A stretch of DNA of 6,095 nt from Bacteroidales bacterium. GTDB taxonomy: Bacteria > Bacteroidota > Bacteroidia > Bacteroidales > P3. The notes under the pieces were generated by a model, which had not been told where the DNA came from, did not search any database, and saw only the letters and a list, made by a program, of their open reading frames with translations. Both the position numbers and the translations under genes were made by a program. The stretch covers positions 1 to 6,095 of the forward strand of contig JALNVJ010000098.1 of assembly GCA_023227645.1 (NCBI GenBank). The letters are read 5' to 3'. This document shows, piece after piece, positions 1-4,392 of this stretch; position 1 is the first letter of the stretch, and the number at the start of each line of letters is the position of its first letter.

Positions 1-584
1 TAGGGAGGATTTGAAACTATAATATTAAATCCCTCTCTTGTGAAAGATGGGTCAAGTATATCTTTTTTCTCAACTATAATATCTAAATTTAGATGTCTTG
101 AGTTCTGATTGCTTTGTTTGATAGCTTCATCGTCAATATCAAATGCATAAACGCTATTATTGGGGAGATTCTTTTTAATAGCTAGTGCAATAGCTCCGCT
201 ACCACATCCAAGGTCTGCTATTTTAAGGCTTTTTGTGTCTTTGTTTTCTTTAATTATAATATCAACCAATTCTTCTGTTTCTGGTCTGGGTATTAGCACT
301 TTTTGATTAAGTAATATCTCTATATCGTAGAAAATTGTTTTGCCAATAATATATTGTAAGGGTTTTTCATTCCTGAGGTCTTTGATTGCAAAATTTAGTT
401 TTAGTAGGTCGGATTCCAAAACAGTATCTAAGGGTTCAATACTTTGTTGAATTGAGTTAATCCCTGTAATATGTTCTATTAATAGAGTCGTCATTGTTCT
501 AATTTCTTTTTCTGAATAAATGCCCATCAATTCTTTTTGAGCAAATATCTTTATATCTTTAATTCTATTAGTGCCTATCCTCAT
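1..584 (-). CDS. prmC: Release factor glutamine methyltransferase PrmC (HemK), 3' end cut off by window edge
   Basis: PrmC uses S-adenosylmethionine to N5-methylate the glutamine of the GGQ motif in peptide-chain release factors, which improves translation termination in the cytosol. I translated the minus strand from the ATG at 584-582 and it stays open for 194 codons to the window edge. An N-terminal helical domain (about residues 1-85) is followed by the family signature LIPRPETEELV (97-107). The SAM-binding motif I follows as ADLGCGSGAIALAI (123-136), with the acidic FDID (148-151) after it. The visible protein ends in SNPP, and the last two bases (TA) fit the tyrosine of the catalytic NPPY motif. 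Family members are about 280 residues, so roughly a third is missing. An ATG at 591-589 is out of frame, so 584 is the start. No Shine-Dalgarno sequence is well placed; a TAnnTTTG element lies just upstream. The gene diverges from ribD. The assignment is very secure. Confidence 0.95.
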   Translation of the reverse strand, partial: MRIGTNRIKDIKIFAQKELMGIYSEKEIRTMTTLLIEHITGINSIQQSIEPLDTVLESDLLKLNFAIKDLRNEKPLQYIIGKTIFYDIEILLNQKVLIPRPETEELVDIIIKENKDTKSLKIADLGCGSGAIALAIKKNLPNNSVYAFDIDDEAIKQSNQNSRHLNLDIIVEKKDILDPSFTREGFNIIVSNPP

Positions 585-604
585 TTTTCATTTTTTACCT
601 TTTG

Positions 605-612
605 CAAAGATA
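605..612 (-). promoter_or_regulatory. Probable -7 promoter element for prmC
   Basis: Read on the minus strand, 612 to 605 is TATCTTTG, an exact match to the Bacteroidota -7 consensus TAnnTTTG, and it is followed by C. It lies 20 bp before the prmC ATG, which implies a very short leader. I could not find a good -33 TTG/TTTG at the usual spacing of about 19-21 bp, so only half of the promoter is supported. Confidence 0.5.
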
Positions 613-653
613 TATAGTTTTTCACATACCTCTTATCTTACCCCAAAAAAAAG

Positions 654-720
654 AAAAAATAAGTGTTTTTCAGTAAAACCCATAAAAAATAAGTGTTTTT
701 CCGTATTTGTAAGTGTTTTT
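654..720. repeat. Three direct copies of AAGTGTTTTT between prmC and ribD
   Basis: The 10-mer AAGTGTTTTT occurs at 661-670, 691-700 and 711-720. The first two copies sit in a longer shared unit (654-675 and 684-705, 22 bp with one mismatch, 30 bp period) that adds an A-run plus T before the core and C-N-GTA after it. The third copy shares only the core and a preceding T, and its T-run continues to 723. The block lies between the two divergent promoters, so operator sites for a DNA-binding protein or a dispersed extragenic repeat are both possible. I do not recognise a specific regulator. The repeats are seen directly; the function is inferred. Confidence 0.75.
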
Positions 721-730
721 TTTGATCAAA
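721..730. promoter_or_regulatory. 10 bp perfect palindrome upstream of ribD
   Basis: TTTGATCAAA is self-complementary and directly follows the third AAGTGTTTTT repeat. It lies about 20 bp upstream of the presumed -33 of ribD. It could be half of an operator, but a palindrome of this length in AT-rich DNA may arise by chance. Confidence 0.25.
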
Positions 731-748
731 GGGTTTTAGAATTATTTT

Positions 749-776
749 TTTGTCTTGAGAAAATTGCTTAAATTTG
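749..776 (+). promoter_or_regulatory. Probable promoter of the ribD-yigZ operon
   Basis: TAAATTTG at 769-776 matches the Bacteroidota -7 consensus TAnnTTTG exactly. A TTTG at 749-752 could be the -33 element, with a 16 bp gap that is somewhat short of the usual 19 or so. Transcription would start near 783, giving a leader of about a dozen bases before the ribD ATG. No FMN riboswitch fits in the space between this promoter and the gene. Confidence 0.5.
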
Positions 777-794
777 TAAACTTATTATTGGACT

Positions 795-1844
795 ATGAAA
801 GATGAATTATTTATTTTAAGATGTTTAGAATTAGCAACTTTAGGGGGTGGATATGTTAGTCCTAATCCTATGGTTGGTGCGGTAATTGTGAATAATGATA
901 TTATAATTGGTGAGGGTTATCATAGAGAATATGGTATGCCGCATGCTGAACCTAATGCTATTAATTCTGTGAAGGATAAGTCATTGCTTGAAAAATCTAC
1001 TCTCTATGTTAATCTTGAACCTTGTTCGCATTTTGGGAAAACTCCTCCTTGTGCTGATTTAATTGTTAAGTCCGGTATTAAAAAAGTGGTTATATCCAAT
1101 ATTGATCCAAACCCCAAGGTTGATGGTGGAGGAATCAAAATATTGAGAGATGCTGGTGTGGAGGTTGCGATTGGGGTTTTGGAAAAAGAGGGAAGGGAGT
1201 TGAATAAGAGGTTTTTCTCTAGACATGAAAAGTTGCGTCCTTATATATTTTTGAAATGGGCAGAAACCTTAGATGGTTTTATGGATATTGATAGGAGGGG
1301 TGGTAGTGTTGAGCCTTATTGGATTACGAATGATGAATTGAAATTATGGGTGCATAAGCAGAGAGCTATGGAGGATTGCGTTTTTGTGGGAAAGAATACT
1401 ATAATAAATGATAATCCAAGGTTGAATGTTCGTCATTATTTTGGAAGAAATCCTATTCGTATGACTATTGATAGGGATTTGAGTATTCCATTGGATAGTT
1501 TTTTTATGGATAATTCTCAAAAGACAATTATTTTTAATTCGAAGAAGGATTTTTTGGACGGGGAGACCATATATGTTAGATTGGATTTTGAAAAGGATCT
1601 TATTGAACAAATCATACATTATATATATGGAGAGATTAAGGCTTCTTCTCTAATTGTTGAAGGAGGAAGGTTTAGTTTGCTTGAATTTATTAATAGGAAT
1701 TTATGGGATGAAGCCAATGTTTTGGTTGGTAATAAGGTTTTTCTAAAGGGTCTTATATCTCCTAAGAATTTCTTAGTTGGAAACACTATGGAGAAGATTT
1801 TATTTGGAGGAGATTATATTGAGAAATTCACTAATATCAAATAA
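795..1844 (+). CDS. ribD: Bifunctional riboflavin biosynthesis protein RibD (deaminase/reductase)
   Basis: RibD carries out two successive steps of riboflavin synthesis. It deaminates the 2,5-diamino-pyrimidinone ribosyl phosphate, then reduces the ribose side chain to ribityl with NADPH (EC 3.5.4.26 and 1.1.1.193). The N-terminal deaminase domain (about 1-145) shows SPNPMVGAVIV (22-32), the zinc/catalytic HAE (H50, E52) and PCSHFGKTPPC, giving zinc ligands C77 and C86. The C-terminal reductase domain (about 148-349) begins with the typical LKWAETLDG (153-161), continues with WITN and the segment ending NDNPRLNVR, and has the late glycine-rich VEGG loop. At 349 residues it is slightly shorter than the common 360-370 but has both domains. 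The ATG at 795 fits the family start; no Shine-Dalgarno sequence is visible. yigZ follows 2 bp after the stop. The plus strand is strikingly G-rich here compared with dnaA. No other rib gene is in view. Confidence 0.96.
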   Translation: MKDELFILRCLELATLGGGYVSPNPMVGAVIVNNDIIIGEGYHREYGMPHAEPNAINSVKDKSLLEKSTLYVNLEPCSHFGKTPPCADLIVKSGIKKVVISNIDPNPKVDGGGIKILRDAGVEVAIGVLEKEGRELNKRFFSRHEKLRPYIFLKWAETLDGFMDIDRRGGSVEPYWITNDELKLWVHKQRAMEDCVFVGKNTIINDNPRLNVRHYFGRNPIRMTIDRDLSIPLDSFFMDNSQKTIIFNSKKDFLDGETIYVRLDFEKDLIEQIIHYIYGEIKASSLIVEGGRFSLLEFINRNLWDEANVLVGNKVFLKGLISPKNFLVGNTMEKILFGGDYIEKFTNIK

Positions 1845-1846
1845 TT

Positions 1847-2458
1847 ATGTTTGATGATACCTATTTGACTATTGAAGAGAAATCTCAGGGATTGTATAAG
1901 GAGAAAGGGAGTAAGTTTATTTCTTTTGCCTTCCCTGTTAGAGATATGGAAGAGATTAAAGATATAATTAAAGATATTAAGAAAGAATATTTTGATGCTC
2001 GCCACCATTGTTATGCTTATATCTTAGGTCAGGATAAATCTATTTTTAGGATGAATGATGATGGTGAACCTTCCTCTACTGGAGGAAAACCAATTTATGG
2101 TCAATTGCTTTCAAAGGATTTAACTAATGTTTTGGTGGTGGTTATTAGATATTTTGGTGGAGTGAAATTAGGGGTAGGGGGGCTTATTCAAGCTTATAAG
2201 CTTGCAGCACTAGATGCTTTGGATAATGCTATGATTATTGAACGAACTGTTGATGAAGTTTATGGTATTAGTTTTAATTATAGCCTTATGAATGACGTTA
2301 TGAGGGTTATGAAAGAAAACGATCTTAAGCAGATAAATCATAGGTTTGAAATTGATTGCTATATGGAATTTGTGATAAGGAAATCATTTTCAATAAAGGT
2401 TATTGATAGTTTGAGTAAAATTGAAGGAATTGGAATTGTGTTTTTAAGGGTGGAGTAA
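1847..2458 (+). CDS. yigZ: YigZ/IMPACT family protein (UPF0029 plus DUF1949)
   Basis: This is a 203-residue member of the conserved YigZ/YvyE/IMPACT family. Eukaryotic IMPACT modulates the Gcn2 stress-translation pathway; the bacterial role is poorly defined and often suggested to involve RNA or ribosomes. The N-terminal IMPACT domain (about 1-125) shows KGSKFIS (20-26), ARHHCYAYILG (51-61), DDGEPSSTGGKPI (71-83) and the hallmark NVLVVVIRYFGGVKLGVGGLIQAY (94-117). The C-terminal part (about 138-203) fits the ferredoxin-like DUF1949 domain and ends on schedule, so the gene appears complete. The ATG lies 2 bp after the ribD stop, which implies co-transcription and perhaps translational coupling, since no Shine-Dalgarno sequence is visible. 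The reason for pairing with riboflavin synthesis is unknown. Family identity is secure; function is not. Confidence 0.93.
   Translation: MFDDTYLTIEEKSQGLYKEKGSKFISFAFPVRDMEEIKDIIKDIKKEYFDARHHCYAYILGQDKSIFRMNDDGEPSSTGGKPIYGQLLSKDLTNVLVVVIRYFGGVKLGVGGLIQAYKLAALDALDNAMIIERTVDEVYGISFNYSLMNDVMRVMKENDLKQINHRFEIDCYMEFVIRKSFSIKVIDSLSKIEGIGIVFLRVE
2189..2204. repeat. 16 bp perfect palindrome inside yigZ
   Basis: CAAGCTTATAAGCTTG is fully self-complementary and lies in the codons for the conserved QAYKLA segment of YigZ. It probably results from codon choice for a conserved peptide; no regulatory role is supported. Confidence 0.6.
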
Positions 2459-2587
2459 AAGAAATCCTTTTATTTTTTTTAAAAAAAAGTTTGGCAAGGG
2501 GTAATTCCTCTGTTTCCATTTGTTTATATAAGAGTTGTTAGTTTTATTTGTTGAAAAGAACTAAAAAATTTATGGGTATTAATTTTT

Positions 2588-2602
2588 TTTATTCAGAATA
2601 AA
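2588..2602. promoter_or_regulatory. 15 bp dyad overlapping a DnaA-box-like site
   Basis: TTTATTC-A-GAATAAA is a perfect 7+7 inverted repeat around one central base. It contains TTATTCAGA (2589-2597), one mismatch from TTATNCACA. The 10-mer TTTATTCAGA recurs inverted at 2736-2727, about 130 bp away. It may be a DnaA site or an operator for another protein. Confidence 0.4.
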
Positions 2603-2628
2603 TGATTAATTTCCTCGCTTAATTTGAA

Positions 2629-2652
2629 CTGTTGATAAATCTGTTGATAACT
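2629..2652 (-). promoter_or_regulatory. Tandem pair of DnaA-box-like sites
   Basis: A 12 bp unit is repeated head to tail (2629-2640 and 2641-2652, 11 of 12 identical). Read on the minus strand, each copy contains TTATCAACA (2638-2630 and 2650-2642), one mismatch from the classical TTATCCACA. The 12 bp period places both sites on nearly the same face of the helix, favourable for cooperative DnaA binding. The first copy overlaps the TTG of a possible dnaA -33 element, so DnaA bound here could block transcription. Confidence 0.6.
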
Positions 2653-2663
2653 ATCTATACTTG
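2632..2663 (+). promoter_or_regulatory. Possible upstream promoter of dnaA
   Basis: TTG at 2632-2634 is followed after 21 bp by TATACTTG at 2656-2663, which matches TAnnTTTG except for one C. The -7 element lies inside a 6 bp inverted repeat, ATCTAT (2653-2658) and ATAGAT (2665-2670). The -33 lies inside a DnaA-box-like site. This arrangement suggests regulated transcription but has not been shown. The leader would be about 175 bases. Confidence 0.4.
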
Positions 2664-2726
2664 CATAGATTTGATTGTTTGTCCTTTTTTGGGATTGGTA
2701 GCTTAGGGGTATCGCTATATAAAATA

Positions 2727-2735
2727 TCTGAATAA
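2727..2735 (-). promoter_or_regulatory. DnaA-box-like site, inverted copy
   Basis: On the minus strand this reads TTATTCAGA, identical to the site at 2589-2597 but in the opposite orientation and one mismatch from TTATNCACA. It lies at the left edge of the AT-rich stretch. Alone it would be weak; its exact repetition in the same intergenic region supports it. Confidence 0.4.
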
Positions 2736-2775
2736 ATCAAGAGAAAATAATTATTTATTTATTGAAGATAATCTA

Positions 2776-2783
2776 TAATTTTG
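2776..2783 (+). promoter_or_regulatory. Possible proximal -7 element of dnaA
   Basis: TAATTTTG matches TAnnTTTG exactly and lies 61 bp before the dnaA ATG. No good -33 is seen at normal spacing; the nearest TTG (2762-2764) is only 11 bp away. The DnaA box at 2806-2814 would lie just downstream of the start point, a position where binding could repress. Confidence 0.4.
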
Positions 2784-2805
2784 AAAACCTAAATCGAATA
2801 TTGTT

Positions 2806-2814
2806 TTATACACA
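2806..2814 (+). promoter_or_regulatory. Consensus DnaA box upstream of dnaA
   Basis: TTATACACA is an exact match to the DnaA box consensus TTATNCACA and ends 30 bp before the dnaA start codon. It is the strongest single DnaA site in the window and fits autoregulation of dnaA. Confidence 0.6.
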
Positions 2815-2844
2815 CATATTACCATTATTTTTAACAACACTACA

Positions 2845-4272
2845 ATGCAAAAAGGACACGACGAAGTATGGAGTAATTGTTTACAGATTATTAAAGATAA
2901 TTTGGGAAATGAATTCCTATACAAAACTTGGTTCGAACCAATTCGTCCACTTAAACTCGAAAGTAATGTATTGACAATTCAAGTACCAAGTCAATATTTT
3001 TGTGAATTTTTGGAAGAACACTATGTGAACTTACTCAAAAAAACAATCAGAAGAGAAATTGGTAAAAGTGCTATGCTCCAATATAGTATAGTGCTTGATT
3101 CTCAATCTCATTATGCTTCAATTCAACCCTCAGAAGATAAGTATGCAACTGCAAACTATCCGGTTAATGTTCCTCTAAATATTAATTCAACTCCAACAAA
3201 AGATTTTCCAAATCCTTTTATTCTTCCGGGATTAAAGAAAATTAAAATTAATTCTCAGCTTAATGAAGCTCTGTCATTTGATAATTTTGTTGAAGGAGAT
3301 TGTAATCGTTTGGCTAGAAGTGCTGGTTATGCTGTTGCTCAAAATCCAGGAAAGACATCTTTTAATCCTTTTTTTATATATTCTGGTGTTGGATTAGGCA
3401 AAACTCATTTAGCTCATGCTATTGGATTGGAAACTAAAAAGAATTTCCCCGACAAGATAGTTCTTTATGTTTCTGCAGAACAATTTGTTCATCAATATAC
3501 TGATTCTTGTAAAAATAATACGAGAAATGATTTTCTTCAATTCTATCAAATGATTGATTTATTAATTGTTGACGATATTCAATTCTTTGCGAAGAAAACT
3601 GGAACTCAAGATGTGTTTTTTCATATATTCAACACTCTTCATTCATCAGGTAAACAAATAATTATTACTTCAGATAAAACTCCAGCTGAATTATTTGATT
3701 TTGAACAAAGGGTAATCTCTCGTTTAAAATGGGGGCTTAGTGCCGATTTACAATCTCCAGACACAAATACTAAAATTAAAATCCTTAAAAGTAAATTATA
3801 TAAGGACGGTATTGAGATGAGTGATGATATTATTGAGTATTTGGCCTTTAATATCAATACAAGTATTAGAGAATTGGAAGGTGCTTTGATTTCTCTTTTA
3901 GCTCAATCTTCTTTTAATAAGAAAACAATTACCATTGAACTTGCTTCTGAAATGATTGATAAATTTATTAGAAGTAATGTAAGAGAAGTTTCAATTGAAT
4001 ATATTCAAAAAGTTGTTTTCGATTATTTCAATATCCCTATTGTTAATATCCAATCCCTAACAAGAAAAAGAGAAATTGTTCAAGCCAGACAACTAGCAAT
4101 GTATTTTTCTAAAAAACACACTAAAAATTCTTTAGCAATTATTGGGAGCAAATGTGGGAATAAAGACCATGCAACAGTGCTTCATGCATGTAAGGCAGTA
4201 AAGAATCTCTACAATACCGATAAAAAATATAAAATCTGGGTTGATGACTTGGAAAAAAGAATAGCAAATTAA
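2845..4272 (+). CDS. dnaA: Chromosomal replication initiator protein DnaA
   Basis: DnaA binds origin boxes as an ATP complex, opens the duplex and recruits helicase. All four domains are visible in 475 residues, a normal length. Domain I (about 1-85) has YKTWFEPI (26-33). A variable linker covers about 86-140. The AAA+ domain III (about 141-376) has Walker A SGVGLGKT (180-187), Walker B LLIVDD (239-244), sensor 1 at TSD (275-277), the arginine-finger region SRLKWG (292-297) and sensor 2 RELEGAL (342-348). DNA-binding domain IV (about 377-475) has the helix-turn-helix signature IGSKCGNKDHATVLHACK (433-450). The first Walker A position is serine 180, where glycine is usual. The frame is open upstream to a stop at 2782 with no other ATG, so the start at 2845 is firm. 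No Shine-Dalgarno sequence is seen. DnaA boxes upstream suggest autoregulation, and a hairpin terminator 13 bp after the stop ends the unit. dnaN does not follow, unlike in many phyla. Confidence 0.98.
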   Translation: MQKGHDEVWSNCLQIIKDNLGNEFLYKTWFEPIRPLKLESNVLTIQVPSQYFCEFLEEHYVNLLKKTIRREIGKSAMLQYSIVLDSQSHYASIQPSEDKYATANYPVNVPLNINSTPTKDFPNPFILPGLKKIKINSQLNEALSFDNFVEGDCNRLARSAGYAVAQNPGKTSFNPFFIYSGVGLGKTHLAHAIGLETKKNFPDKIVLYVSAEQFVHQYTDSCKNNTRNDFLQFYQMIDLLIVDDIQFFAKKTGTQDVFFHIFNTLHSSGKQIIITSDKTPAELFDFEQRVISRLKWGLSADLQSPDTNTKIKILKSKLYKDGIEMSDDIIEYLAFNINTSIRELEGALISLLAQSSFNKKTITIELASEMIDKFIRSNVREVSIEYIQKVVFDYFNIPIVNIQSLTRKREIVQARQLAMYFSKKHTKNSLAIIGSKCGNKDHATVLHACKAVKNLYNTDKKYKIWVDDLEKRIAN

Positions 4273-4285
4273 TAAATGGTTAGTT

Positions 4286-4317
4286 AAAAGATTATACAAT
4301 AGTGTATAATCTTTTTT
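4286..4317 (+). terminator. Rho-independent terminator of dnaA
   Basis: A perfect 13 bp stem, AAAAGATTATACA (4286-4298) pairing with TGTATAATCTTTT (4303-4315), encloses the 4-base loop ATAG. It runs into six T residues (4312-4317). It begins 13 bp after the dnaA stop codon. The stem is AT-rich, but its length and perfect pairing make it convincing. The A-run on its left side might give weak termination on the other strand too. Confidence 0.85.
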
Positions 4318-4330
4318 ATTTTATATATAA

Positions 4331-4361
4331 TTGGGTGTTTAAACAGAAATCATTACTTTTG
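4331..4361 (+). promoter_or_regulatory. Promoter of the Na/Pi cotransporter gene
   Basis: TTG at 4331-4333 and TACTTTTG at 4354-4361 are separated by 20 bp and match the Bacteroidota -33/-7 consensus (TTG, about 19-21 bp, TAnnTTTG) exactly. Transcription should start near 4368, giving a leader of about 25 A/T-rich bases. Between the two elements lies a 10 bp perfect palindrome, TGTTTAAACA (4336-4345), which might be an operator. Confidence 0.75.
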
Positions 4362-4392
4362 CACTGTTTTAAATACATAAAAATTAGAAACG

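Larger units (their letters stand above)
2459..2844. other. dnaA upstream control region, possible replication origin
   Basis: This 386 bp non-coding stretch between yigZ and dnaA has no convincing gene or RNA. It opens with T8A8 (2473-2488). It then holds five 9-mers that match or nearly match the DnaA box TTATNCACA, at 2589-2597, 2630-2638, 2642-2650, 2727-2735 and 2806-2814, in mixed orientation. Between about 2716 and 2783 the sequence is almost all A and T, as expected for a DNA unwinding element. Two possible promoters lie at 2632-2663 and 2776-2783. DnaA commonly regulates its own gene through such boxes, and in many bacteria the origin lies beside dnaA. In Bacteroidota the origin is not always there, so I regard autoregulation as likely and oriC as possible. 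Confidence 0.55.

Noticed and set aside
654..720. CRISPR-like array
   Set aside because: There are only three short AT-rich copies with unequal spacing (30 and 20 bp), the third is partial, and no cas gene is nearby.
571..771. Plus-strand open frame of 66 codons between prmC and ribD
   Set aside because: It overlaps the prmC start, is low complexity, and its repeated KNKCFSV peptide comes only from the 30 bp DNA repeat being in frame. It also runs through both divergent promoters.
2473..2488. T8A8 as a terminator for the ribD-yigZ operon
   Set aside because: It is self-complementary but has no loop, no G/C pairs and no T-run after the stem. It may be bent DNA, but a terminator is not supported.
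2691..2720. tRNA-like stretch in the dnaA upstream region
   Set aside because: The GGTAGC and GGGGTATCGC segments look tRNA-like at first glance, but there is no acceptor stem, anticodon arm or T-loop motif.
2762..2974. Plus-strand open frame of 70 codons overlapping the dnaA start
   Set aside because: It lies in a different frame over the DnaA-box region and the certain 5' end of dnaA, and resembles no known protein.
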